A stretch of 64,000 nucleotides of DNA from Symsagittifera roscoffensis (taxonomy: Eukaryota; Xenacoelomorpha; Acoela; Convolutidae). Location: the NCBI RefSeq assembly GCF_963678635.1, contig NC_087065.1:1552001-1616000 (forward strand). The letters are read 5' to 3'. The notes under the pieces were generated by a model. It worked only from the letters and a program-made list of their open reading frames with translations. It was not told the origin of the DNA and searched no databases. How positions within the stretch are numbered: the stretch's first letter is position 1; every line of letters begins with the position of its first letter. The translations under genes and the position numbers were made by a program. Of this stretch, positions 34,358 through 46,500 are shown one piece after another.

Positions 34358-36690
34358 ATGATGATAACTCCAAAAATTTTTGCTTGCTACATCCTCTTGT
34401 TTGCTTCTGTTTCCGCATCATTCTGGAGATCGGGCAGAAAAGGCAGCAACGGCCCTCCCGCTGCAGAGGAGCCCCTTTCAACGCCATCCGGGGTTCCAAC
34501 AGCAGACCCCCCTGCCCCGACCAATCACCTGTGCTTGCTATGCAAGGCGGCAGTCTACATCACCCAGAACAAGATCGACGACTACTTGGACAAAATGGAG
34601 GACGCAGTTCAAGAAGAGGCATTAACCTTTTTAAATGTTGATGGCTCCTTCGACAATCGCAAAATTGCAAGGCTCTTTTTCCTTTTCCCCCCAACTGCAA
34701 TTTTTTACATATAAATTTGTTGACCACATTGTCCATTTGTTATGAAAATTTACATACAGACTAATAAGGCTACGACAAACATTTGGTCTTCATACTCAAC
34801 CTCGTAAAACCACTCGTTACACTAATATATTGAAGCTCGTGTGAGGTGGGGGGGGGAAACGAGCCAATTGCAATTGTATTCAAATTTCCTATAAAAATAA
34901 CGTTTTTAACAGGGCCGGATCTAGGTTTTTCTCGAGGGGGGGGGCGGATTTTCAACAAAATTTTCGAAAATTTTGGCGGCCTTTTTTTTAGGTCGACCAA
35001 ATTGACTTTCCGTCCGAGCTCTCCTAGAGTAGTAGCAGGATGTCTTCTGTGTTTCCACATGGCGTCCTGGCCCCTTCATAGTATCGTCATATGTACGTCT
35101 TGCTGCGGCAGTTGTTCGCCGCACAATCGCACCCAATTTTCAACTTCATTATATTCTTCAACCAGAGTTTCCTCAGTAGTAGCTGTTTGAGACCACAATA
35201 AACCCTCACGTCTATCTTTGAAGTATTGACCAATCTGCAAGTTTGATACAAGAAATTTTGTTCAGCTTTCAGGCGCTTAGACCGTTTCTGCTGAAACATT
35301 ACACAGCGAGAGGACTCTGTTAGTATGGGCACATTTACATGCATATCGTCGTATCTTCCTAATCCAATTTTTGAAAGCAGCAAAAAAAATTTATATGTAT
35401 ATACATAGGAAGCGGTAAAATTTGCAATTGAGCAATTTTTTCTTTGTATGCCAATGTTCCAGGAAAAATACATTTGACGACTCTTTTTTGAATAGTCTCA
35501 AGTTCATTTGTGACATATTTGCTTAATCCATAGCAGGGGCTGGCGTATGTTAAAACTGGGACTACCATATATTTTTAAAAGTTCAATTTTGCAGTACGAC
35601 TCAGATTGTTTGTATTCCGTTTTATCATGAAAATACACGGTCTGCTTTCTTGCATGATTGTCTATGTGGATATTCCAGTTTAAATCACTTGATATTGTCA
35701 AGCCGAGGTCTTTTTGTACGTCTATTTTTTGATCTTGAATCCGTTGAAGTAAAAATCATTTTCGATACGTACATTTGTCTAAATTGAAGGGCATATTATT
35801 GTCGATGGTCCAATTAAACACACTATTTAGATCGCTTTGGATTTGCTCTTGTGCTTGACCAGAACTGATGAATTTAGCATCGTCTGCAAATAACATAGTT
35901 TTAAGATTCACACAGTAATCTGGTAGGTCGTTAATAAAGACCAGAAAAAACAAAGGACCCAGTATGCTACCCAGTGGCACTCCACTGGTAACTTTTTCTC
36001 TTGAAGACTCTTTGCCATTTATTCGAACCATCAATTATAGCACTAAAAAGACGCAATTTTGGGCAAAATTTCTGCGCCGCAGTCAAATTTTTGAGAAAAC
36101 AGGTCTAAAAAGCCGTTTTTGAGCACTTTGGAAAAATTTGCTAAAAAAAAATGAGTTTTTTTGGCACGCGCTCCCCCTCAAAGTTAGTATAAATTGGCTC
36201 CGAAGAAAAATAAGAAAAATTTTATGGTCGGCAGGCCAAAATGGATTTTACGAAAAGTACCAAAGGGGGGACTCTTTGCGTCGGAAGGGGGTCAAATACC
36301 GGAAGGAGGGGGGCGTCCACCCCGGTAGCCCCGAAACCCCCCCCCCCTTTAAATCCGTCCCTGGTTTTTAATATTCAAAAAAGAAATCATTTTTTCTAGA
36401 TATACTTTGAGTAGTTATTTTTCAAACATGAAAACTTAAGACGAATTTTTAATTGCATGTATCATGCAATGAACATGATTAGAAGGAGTAGAAGATGAGT
36501 ATGACCAAGGGATGGCTGATTAGCTTTCAGGTTTGATTAAACTCTTTTCTTCCAGGTGTGTGACTCCATCAGTGTCGATTTTATCTCGGAGGGATGTGTG
36601 GAAATGGCTGATGATATCAGCGACTACTTTGAGGAGCTGGTTGAGAAGAAGTCACCGCAGAAGATCTGTGGGCAGCTGGGATACTGCTAA
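34358..36690 (+). CDS. Secreted saposin-like (SapB) protein, two exons
   Basis: Exon 1 is 34358-34606 and exon 2 is 36556-36690. Both junctions are phase 0 (donor GT at 34607, acceptor CTTTTCTTCCAG). The product has 127 residues: signal peptide 1-20 (MMITPKIFACYILLFASVSA), a Pro/Ser/Gly-rich linker 21-55, and one SapB domain with six cysteines at 59, 62, 85, 97, 121 and 127. The expected pairing in the family is first with sixth, second with fifth, third with fourth. The tail KICGQLGYC with a preceding SP is typical. Family members bind lipids, and many lyse microbial membranes (amoebapores, caenopores, NK-lysin), so a secreted digestive or antimicrobial role is likely but inferred. The donor is weak (GCA/GTTCAAG). 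A GTTGATG donor at 34636 would add ten residues (VQEEALTFLN) before the third cysteine. The 1.9-kb intron was expanded by two hAT-type insertions and a nested LINE. Confidence 0.8.
34671..34865. mobile_element. hAT-type MITE with perfect 8-bp target duplication
   Basis: A 195-bp insertion flanked by AATTGCAA at 34663-34670 and 34866-34873. Copy 1 of the segmental duplication has a single AATTGCAA at the same place, the empty site. The ends are inverted: GGCTCTTTTTCC on the left and GGAAACGAGCC-like on the right. The body is the inverse of 33826-33989. An 8-bp duplication is the hallmark of the hAT superfamily. There is no coding capacity. It lies in the intron, 64 bases after exon 1. Confidence 0.85.
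34910..36363. mobile_element. hAT-like non-autonomous element, with nested LINE
   Basis: It begins CAGGGCCGGATCTAGG and ends CCTTTAAATCCGTCCCTG, imperfect inverted ends. The flanking 8-bp direct repeat is GTTTTTAA (34902-34909 and 36364-36371). G-rich on the left and C-rich on the right just inside the ends. Without the LINE it would be about 445 bp and lacks any transposase. Other copies lie at 11374-11760 and 30650-30870. It lies wholly in the saposin intron. Confidence 0.8.
35027..36035 (-). pseudogene. 5'-truncated LINE, reverse transcriptase C-terminal half
   Basis: Read on the - strand from 36035. The first frame (36034-35756) has SGVPLGSILGPLFFLVFIND and the catalytic FADD box (LFADDAKFIS). 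The thumb region continues in other frames (SSDLNWNIHID near 35690; PVLTYASPCYGLS...IQKRVVKCIFP near 35550). Several frameshifts and the missing endonuclease make it inactive. Gene order and motifs fit jockey/CR1-like non-LTR elements. It is inserted in the hAT-like element at a CTCCTATA site that is uninterrupted in 30650-30870; any target duplication is very short. Confidence 0.8.
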
Positions 36691-37562
36691 AGAAGAAGAG
36701 AATAGATGATGGTCACAAAAACATCAGAGCTCATCAGCGTGCTTTATATATTTTTTTACAATATTTTTTGTTATTTTATGTAATTTTGTTTAACCAAGCA
36801 GAAAGACTGTCATAAAATAGTTTTCAAACAATGAAAATTCGTTGCAGAGTACGCTTCTTCCAGAGACTGACATTTTCGCGATTGAAACAGGAACTTATTT
36901 CATAAATCTACGATGACTTAAACTATGACTATGAAATGAGAACTATGACTTAAGCTGAGCGCTGGTCTCAAGATGCACGTTGCAACAATTTTTTTAAATA
37001 TTATTGAGGGTTAAAACCACTAATTAAAAACTCAATATTGCAATAAGCACAATGGTTTTCTGGTTAATAGTGAGCACTAAATATATTTTCAGCGTTTTCT
37101 TGAATTCCATTGTGTTGCAATTTCCCTCGAAAACTCTGGCATTTCATTCCACAGTTTTGCTTCATACGAATCGAAGAAAATTTGGTTTTTTCCTCGTTTT
37201 GCTTGGAAATCTTGCCTTTTTAACTTCCTTGAAAGTTTTTGCCCTTCTAGTTTTGCCTGGCTTCGTTTTTCGCATGAACAAATCAGTAACACAGGAAGGA
37301 CAAAAACTTATTTAAAAAATTGAAATAAAAAAATTTTTTGATTCGAGCTTGAATGGGGAGCCAAATTTTTCATGAAATCTGTTGTTGGTGTACCTTTTTT
37401 CAAGACTTAAGCAAACCTTACTGTCATAGGTTGAGTTCAATATAACTACACCTTCAACTTTTTTCTGATAATTTTATACAACAAAACTCAGTCCAATTTT
37501 GATTAATTTGTGGCAACAGCCAAACACTTTTTTTCGACTTCCGAAGCTTGTTAATGATTCAG
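36372..37562. other. Saposin exon 2 surroundings and 3' flank
   Basis: Apart from exon 2 (36556-36690) only AT-rich sequence is seen. No canonical AATAAA follows the stop within about 120 bases. Frames at 37052-37315 on the + strand and 37089-37292 on the - strand have no support. Confidence 0.4.
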
Positions 37563-40500
37563 CAATATGCATTCTGAAGCTGTGGAGGAGCGTTCCTGAG
37601 AAAGAGGTACTGACACAGCAGAGTAAAGCTGTTTCTGTTGACCTTCCACTACCAAATGCAGTCTGCAGCGGTGGATAAGCGTTACTGCGAAGGAGGTACT
37701 GACACAGTAGAATAAAGCTGTTTCCATTGAGCTTCCACTACTATATGCAGTCTGCAGCGGTGGATAAGCGTTACTGAGATAAAGGTACTGACACAGTATA
37801 GTAAAGCTGTTTCTAGTGACCTTCTACTAGTTTATGCAGTCTGCAGCTGTGGATAAGAGTTACTGCGAAGGAGGTACTGACACAGTAGAATAAAGCTGTT
37901 TTCATTGAGCTTCCACTAGTAGATGCTGCAGCCTGGAGCTGTGGATAAGCGTTGCTAAGATAGAGGTACTGACGAAGTAGAGTAAAGCTGTTTCCGTTGC
38001 CCTTCCATTAGTATATGCAGTCTACAGCTGTGGATAACCGTTCCTGAGATAAAGGTAGTGACTTAGTAGAGTAAAGTGTTTCTGTTGAACTTCCACTAGT
38101 ATATGGAGTCTGCAGCTGTGTATAAGAGTTCCTCAGATAGAGGTTTTGACACCGTAAAGTAAAGGTGTTTCTGTTGACCTTCCACCGGTATATGCAGTCT
38201 GCAGCTGTGCATAAGCGTTGCTAAGATAGAGGTACTGACGCAGTAGAGTAAAGCTGTTTCCGTTGACCTTCCATTAGTATATGCAGTCTACAGCTGTGGA
38301 TAAGCGTTACTGAGAGAGAGGTACTGACACAGTGGAGCAAAGCTGTTTCCGTTGACCTTCCACTTGTATATGCAGTCTGCAGCTGTACATAAGCGTTCCT
38401 GAGACATAGATACTGACACATTAGAGACAAGTGGTTTCGGTTGACCTTCCACTAGTATATGCAGTCTGCAGCTGTGGATAAGCGTTACTGCGAAGGAGGT
38501 ACTGACAGAGTAGAGTAAAGCGGTTTCCGTTGACCTTCCACTAGTCTATGCAGTCTGCAGCTGTGGATGAGTGTAGCTAAGATAGAGGTACTGACACAAT
38601 AGAGTAATGCTGTTTCCGTTGACCCTCCACTAGTATATGCAGTCTGCAGCTGTGTAAAAGCTTTGCTAAGATAGAGGTACTGACACGATAGAGTAAAGCT
38701 GTTTCCGTTGACCTTCCACCAGTCTATGCAGTCTGCAGCTGTGGATGAGTGTAAATAAGATAGAGGTACTGACACAATAGAGTAATGCTGTTTCCGTTGA
38801 CCCTCCACTAATATATGCAGTCTGCAGCTGTGGGTAAGCGTTGCTAAGATAGAGGTACTGACACAGTACAGTAAAGCTGTTTCCGTTGACATTCCACTAG
38901 TATATGCAGTCTGCATCGGTGGATAAGCATTAATGAGGTAAAGGTACTGACACAGTAGAGTAGAGCTGTTTCCGTTGACCTTCCACTAGTATATGCAGTA
39001 CGCAGCTGTGGACAAGCGCTCCTGAGATAGAGGTACTGACACAACAGAGTACATTTGTTTCCGGTGACCTTCCACTGGTATATGCAGTCTGCATATCTGG
39101 ATAACCGTTCCTGAGATAGAGGAACTGACACAGTAGAGTAAAGCTGTTTCTGTTGAACTTCCAATAGTATATGCAGTCTGCAGCTGTGCATAACCGTTCC
39201 TCAGATGGAGGTATTGACACAGTAGTCTGCAGCTGTAGATAACTGTTGCTGAGATAGAGAAACTATCACAGTATAGTAAAGCTGTTTCCGTTGAACTTCC
39301 ACCAGTCTCTGCAGTCTGCAGCTGTGAATAAGCGTTACTGAGTTAGAGGTACTGACATAGTAGAGTAACGCTGTTTCCGCTGACTTTCCACTAGTCCATG
39401 CAGTCTGCAGCTGTGGATAAGCGTTGCTAAGATAGAGGTACTGACACAGAAGAGTAAAGCTGTTTCCGTTAACCTTCCTTTAGTATATGCAGTCTGCAGC
39501 TGTTGATAAGCGTTCCTGAGATTGAGGTACTGACACAGTAAAGTAAAAGTGTTTCTGTTGACCTTCCACCGGTATATGCAGTCTGCAGCTGTGGATAACC
39601 GTTCCTGAGATAAAGGTACTGACTTAGTAGAGTAAAGTGTTTCTGTTGAACTTCCACTAGTTTATGCAGTCTGCAGCTGTGTATAAGAGTTCCTCAGGTA
39701 GAGGTTTTGACACCGTAAAGTAAAGGTGTTTCTGTTGACCTTCCACCGGTATATGCAGTCTGCAGCTGTGCATAAGCGTTCCCGAGATAGAGGTACTGAC
39801 ACAGTAGAGTAAAGCTGTTTCCGCTAACCTTCCATTAGTATATGCAGTCTGCAGCTGTGCATAACCGTTCCTCAGATGGAGGGATTGACACAGTAGTCTA
39901 TAGCTGTAGATAACCGTTGCTGAGATAGAGGTACTATCACAGTATAGCAAAGCTGTTTCCGTTGAACTTCCACCAGTCTCTGCAGTCTGCAGCTGTGAAT
40001 AAGCGTTACTGAGTTAGAGGTACTGACACAGTAGAGTAACGCTGTTTATGCTGATTTTCCACTAGTACCTGCATGCAGTCTGCAGCTGGGGATAAGCGTT
40101 GCTAAGATAGAGGTACTGACACAGTAGAGTAAAGCTGTTTCTGTTGACCTTCCACCGGTATATGCAGTCTGCAGCTGTGGAAAACCGTTCCTGAGATAAA
40201 GGTACTGACTTAGTAGAGTAAAGCGTTTCTGTTGAACTTCCACTAGTATATGCAGTCTGCAGCTGTGTATAAGAGTTCCTCAGATAGAGGTTTTGACATC
40301 GTAAAGTAAAGGTGTTTCTGTTGACCTTCCACCGGTATATGCAGTCTGCAGCTGTGCATAAGCGTTCCTGAGATAGAGGTTTTGATACAGTAGATTAAAA
40401 CTGTTTCCGTTGATCTTCCACTACTATAGTCAGTCTTCAGCTCTGGATAACCGTTCCTGAGATAGAGGTTCTGACACACTAGAGTAAAGCTCTTTCTGTT

Positions 40501-43500
40501 GAACTTCTGCTAGTATAAGTAGTCTGCAGCGGTGGATAACCGTTGCCGAGATAGAGGTACTGGCACAGTTTATTAAAGCTGTTTCCGTTGACCTTCCACT
40601 AGTATAAGCAGTCTGCAGGTGGGGATAAGCGTTCCTGAGATAGAGGTACTGACACAGTAGAGTAAAGCTGTTTCCATTAACCTTCCATTAGTATATGCAG
40701 TCTGCAGCTGTTGATAAGCGTTCCTGAGATTGAGGTACTGACACAGTAAAGTAAAGCTGCTTCCATTGACCTTTCATTAGTATATGCAGTCTGCAGCTCT
40801 GGATAAGCGTTCCTGAGATAGAGGTACTGACACAGTAGAGTAAAGCTACTTCCGTTGACCTTCCACTATTTGATGCAGTCTGCAGCTGTGCATAAGCGTT
40901 TCTGAGATAGAGGTATTGATACAGTAGAATAAAACTGTTTCCGTTGATCTTCCACTAGTATAATCAGTCTTCAGCTCTGGATAACCGTTCCTGAGATAGA
41001 GGTCCTGACACACTACAGTAGAGCTGTTTCTGTTGAACTTCTGCTAGTTTAAGCAGTCTGCAGCTGAGGATAAGCGTTCCTCAGATAGAGGTAATGACAC
41101 AGTAGTCTGCAGCGGTGGATAACCGTTGCCGAGATAGAGGTACTGGCACAGTATATTAAAGCTGTTTCCGTTGACCTTCCACTAGTATGTGCAGTCTGCA
41201 GGTGGGGATAAGCGTTCCTAAGGTGGAGGTCCTGACTCAGTAGAGTAAATCTGTTTCCTTTTGACCTTTCACTACTATATTCAATCAATGGCTGTTGACA
41301 AGCGTTCCCGAGATAGAGGTACTGATACAGTAGAGTAAAGCTATTTCCGGTGACCTTCCACTAGTATATGCAGTCTGCCGCTGGGCAAAAGCGTTCCTGA
41401 AATAGAGGTACTGACACAGTAGAGTAAAACTGCTTCGGTTGACCTTCCACTAGTATATCTAGTCTGCAGCTGTGAATAAGCGTTCCTGAGATAAAGGTAC
41501 TGGCACAGTAGAGTAAAGCTGTTTCCGTTGACCTTCCATCAAATATACAGTCTGCAGCTGTGCATAAGCGTTCCTGAGACATAGATACTGACACATTAGA
41601 GACAAGTGGTTTCCGTTGACCTTCCACTAGTATATGCAATCTGCAGCTGCGGATAAGCGTTGCTAAGTTGGAGGTACTGACACAGTAGAGCAAAGCGGTT
41701 TCCGTTGACTTTCCACTACTCTATGCAGTCTGCAGCTGTGGATGAGTGTAGCTAAGATAGAGGTACTGACGCAATAGAGTAATGCTGTTTCCGTTGACCC
41801 TCCACTAGTATATGCAGTCTGCAGCTGTGTATAAGCGTTGCTAAGATAGAGGTACTGACACGATAGAGTAAAGCTGTTTCTGTTGACCTTCCACCAGTCT
41901 ATGCAGTCTGCAGCTGTGGATAAGTGTTTCAAGGATAGAGGTACTGACACAATAGAGTAAAGCTGTTTCCGTTGACCTTCCACTAGTGCATGCAGTCTGC
42001 AGCTGTGGATAAGCGTTGCTAAGATAGAGGTACTGACACAGTACAGTAAAGCTGTTTTCGTTGACATTCCCCTAGTATATGCAGTCTGCATCGGTGGATA
42101 AGCATTAATGAGGTAGAGGTACTGACACAGTAGAGTAAAGCTGTTTCCGTTGACCTTCCACTAGTATATACAGTCTGCAGCTGTGGATAAGCGTTCCTGA
42201 GATAGAGGAACTGACACAGTAGAGTAAAGCTGTTTCTGTTGAACTTCCAATAGTATATGCAGTCTGCAGCTGTGCATAACCGTTCCTCAGATGGAGGCAT
42301 TGACACAGTAGTCTGCAGCTGTAGATAAACGTTGCTGAGATAGAGGTACTATCACAGTATAGTAAAGCTGTTTCCGTTGAACTTCCACCAGTCTCTGCAG
42401 TCTGCAGCGGTGAATAAGCGTTACTGAGTTAGAGGTACTGACACAGTAGAGTAACGCTGTTTCCGCTGACTTTCCACTAGTACATGCAGTCTGCAGCTGT
42501 GGATAAGCGTTCCTGAGATAGAGGTTCTGACACAGCAGAGTAAAGCTGTTTCCGGTGACCTTCCACTGGTATATGCAGTCTGCATATCTGGATAACCGTT
42601 CCTGAGATAGAGGAACTGACACAGTAGAGTAAAGCTGTTTCTGTTGAACTTCCAATAGTATATGCAGTCTGCAGCTGTGCATAACCGTTCCTCAGATGGA
42701 GGCATTGACACAGTAGTCTGCAGCTGTAGATAAACGTTGCTGAGATAGAGGTACTATCACAGTATAGTAAAGTTGTTTCCGTTGAACTTCCACCAGTCTC
42801 TGCAGTCTGCAGCGGTGAATAAGCGTTACTGAGTTAGAGGTACTGACACAGTAGAGTAACGCTGTTTCCGCTGACTTTCCACTAGTACATGCAGTCTGCA
42901 GCTGTGGATAAGCGTTGCTAAGATAGAGGTACTGACACAGTAGAGTGAAGCTGTTTCCGTTAACCTTCCTTTAGTATATGCAGTCTGCAGATGTTGATAA
43001 GCGTTCCTGAGATTGAGGTACTGACACAGTGAAGTAAAGGTGTTTCTGTTGACTTTCCACTAGTACATGCAGTCTGCAGCTGTGGATAAGCGTTGCTAAG
43101 ATAGAGGTACTGACACAGTAGAGTGAAGCTGTTTCCGTTAACCTTCCTTTAGTATATGCAGTCTGCAGCTGTGGATAACCGTTCCTGAGATAAAGGTAGT
43201 GACTTAGTAGAGTAAAATGATTCTGTTGAACTTCCACTAGTATATGCAGTCTGCAGCTGTGTATAAGAGTTCCTCAGATAGAGGTTTTGACACCGTAAAG
43301 TAAAGCTGTTTCCGTTGACCTTCCACTAGTATATGCAGTCTGCAGCTGTGGATAAGCGTTCCTGAGATAGAGGTACTGACACAGTAGAGTAAAGCTACTT
43401 CCGTTGACCTTCCACTATATGATGCAGTCTGCAGCTGTGCATAAGCGTTCCTGAGATAGAAGTATTGATACAGTAGATTAAAACTGTTTCCGTTGATCTT

Positions 43501-46500
43501 CCACTAGTTAAGTCAGTCTTCAGCTCTGGATAACCGTTCCTGAGATAGAGGTTCTGACACACTAGAGTAAAGCTGTTTCTGTTGAACTTCTGCTAGTATA
43601 AGCAGTCTGCAGCTGAGGATAAGCGTTCCTCAGATAGAGGTAATGACACTGTAGTCTGCAGCGGTGGATAACCGTTGCCGAGATAGAGGTACTGACACAG
43701 TAAAGTAAAGCTGTTTCCGTTGACCTTCCACTAGTATATGCAGTACGCAGCTGTGGACAAACGTTCCTGAGATAGAGGTACTGACACAACAGAGTAAAGC
43801 TGTTTCCGGTGACCTTCCACTGGTATATGCAGTCTGCATATCTGGATAACCGTTCCTGAGATAGAGGAACTGACACAGTAGAGTAAAGCTGTTTCTGTTG
43901 AACTTCCAATAGTATATGCAGTCTGCAGCTGTGCATAACCGTTCCTCAGATGGAGGCATTGACACAGTAGTCTGCAGCTGTAGATAACCGTTGCTGAGAT
44001 AGAGGTACTATCACAGTATAATAAAGCTGTTTCCGTTGAACTTCCACCAGTCTCTGCAGTCTGCAGCGGTGAATAAGCGTTACTGAGTTAGAGGTACTGA
44101 CACAGTAGAGTAACGCTGTTTCCGCTGACTTTCGACTAGTACATGCAGTCTGCAGCTGTGGATAAGCGTTGCTAAGATAGAGGTACTGATACAGTAGAGT
44201 GAAGCTGTTTCCGTTAACCTTCCTTTAGTATATGCAGTCTGCAGCAGTTGATAAGCGTTCCTGAGATTGAGGTACTGACACAGTAAAGTAAAGGTGTTTC
44301 TGTTGACCTTCCACCGGTATATGCAGTCTGTAGCTGTGGATAACCGTTCCTGAGATAAAGGTAGTGACTTAGTAGAGTAAAGTGTTTCTGTTGAACTTCC
44401 ACTAGTATATGCAGTCTGCAGCTGTGTATAAGAGTTCCCGAGATATAGGTACTGACACAGTAGAGTAAAGCTGTTTCCTTTAACCTTCCATTAATATATG
44501 CAGTCTGCAGCTGTTGATAAGCGTTCCTGAGATTGAGGTACTGGCACAGTAAAGTAAAGCTGTTTCCGTTGACCTTCCACTAGTATATGCAGTCTGCAGC
44601 TGTGGATAAGCGTTCCTGAGATAGAGGTACTGACACAGTAGAGTAAAGCTATTTCCGTTGACCTTCCACTATATGATGCAGTCTGCAGCTGCGCATAAGC
44701 GTTCCGGAGATAGAGGTATTGATACAGTAGATTAAAACTGTTTCCGTTGATCTTCCACTAGTATAGTCAGTCTTCAGCTCTGGATAACCGTTCCTGAGAT
44801 AGAGGTTCTGACACACTAGAGTAAAGCTGTTTCTGGTGAACTTCTGCTAATATAAGCAGTCTGCAGCTGAGGATAAGCGTTCCTCAGATAGAGGTAATGA
44901 CACTGTAGTCTGCAGCGGGGGATAACCGTTGCCAAAATAGAGGTACTGGCACAGTATATTAAAGCTGTTTCCGTTGACCTTCCACTAGTATATGCAGTCT
45001 GCAGGTAGGGATAAGCGTTCCTAAGGTGGAGGTCCTGACACAGTAGATTAAATCTGTTTCCTTTTGACCTTTCACTACTATATTCAATCTGCAGCTGTTT
45101 ACAAGCGTTCCTGAGACAGAGGTACTGACACAACAGAGTAAAGCTGTTTCCGGTGACCTTCCGCTGGTAAATGCAGTCTGCATATCTGGATAACCGTTCC
45201 TGAGATAGAGGAACTGACACAGTAGAGTAAAGCTGTTTCTGTTGAACTTCCAATAGTATATGCAGTCTGAAGCTGTGCATAACCGTTCCTCAGATGGAGG
45301 CATTGACACAGTAGTCTGCAGCTGTAGATAACCGTTGCTGAGATAGAGGTACTATCACAAGATAGTAAAGCTGTTTCCGTTGAACTTCCACCAGTCTCTG
45401 CAGTCTGCAGCGGTGAATAAGCGTTACTGAGTTAGAGGTACTGACACAGTAGAGTAACGCTATTTCCGCTGACTTTCCACTAGTACATGCAGTCTGCAGC
45501 TGTGGATAAGCGTTGCTAAGATAGAGGTACTGACACAGTAGAGTGAAGCTGTTTCCGTTAACTTTCCTTTAGTATATGCAGTCTGCAGCAGTTGATAAGC
45601 GTTCCTGAGATTGAGGTACTGACAGAGTAAAGTAAAGGTGTTTCTGTTGACCTTCCACCGGTATATGCAGTCTGCAGCTGTGGATAACCGTTCCTGAGAT
45701 AAAGGTAGTGACTTAGTAGAGTAAAGTGTTTCTGTTGAACTTCCACTGGTATATGCAGTCTGCAGCTGTGCATAACCGTTCCTCAGATGGAGGCATTGAC
45801 ACAGTAGTCTGCAGCTGTAGATAACCGTTGCTGAGATAGAGGTACTATCACAAGATAGTAAAGCTGTTTCCGTTGAACTTCCACCAGTCTCTGCAGTCTG
45901 CAGCGTTGAATAAGCGTTACTGAGTTAGAGGTACTGAAACAGTAGAGTAACGCTGTTTCCGCTCACTTTCCACTAGTACATGCAGTCTGCAGCTGTGGAT
46001 AAGCGTTGCTAAGATAGAGGTACTGACACAGTAGAGTGAAGCTGTTTCCGTTAACTTTCCTTTAGTATATGCAGTCTGCAGCAGTTGATAAGCGTTCCTG
46101 AGATTGAGGTACTGACAGAGTAAAGTAAAGGTGTTTCTGTTGACCTTCCACCGGTATATGCAGTCTGCAGCTGTGGATAACCGTTCCTGAGATAAAGGTA
46201 GTGACTTAGTAGAGTAAAGTGTTTCTGTTGAACTTCCACTAGTATATGCAGTCTGCAGCTGTGTATAAGAGTTCCTCAGATAGAGGTTTTGAAACCGTAA
46301 AGTAAAGGTGTTTCTGTTGACCTTCCACGGGTATATGCAGTCTGCAGCTGTGCATAAGCGTTCCCGAGATAGAGGTACTGACACAGTAGAGTAAAGCTGT
46401 TTCCTTTAACCTTCCATTAGTATATGCAGTCTGCAGCTGTTGATAAGCGTTACTGAGATTGAGGTACTGACACAGTAAAGTAAAGCTGTTTCCTTTAACC

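Larger units (their letters stand above)
31282..36120. repeat. Segmental duplication, copy 2 (with later insertions)
   Basis: Partner of 27246-30870. Colinear throughout, including the MITE (33826-33989) and saposin exon 1 (34358-34606). It is then interrupted by a 195-bp MITE (34671-34865) and a LINE (about 35027-36035). Similarity with copy 1 resumes at CACTAAAAAGACGCAATTTT and ends shortly after TTTTTGAGAAAACAGGTC near 36120. Confidence 0.85.

Noticed and set aside
34607-34714. Continuation of the saposin exon 1 frame past the donor to a stop at 34714.
   Set aside because: It reads into the MITE, and the matching frame in copy 1 hits a stop within a few codons; the domain needs the cysteines in exon 2.
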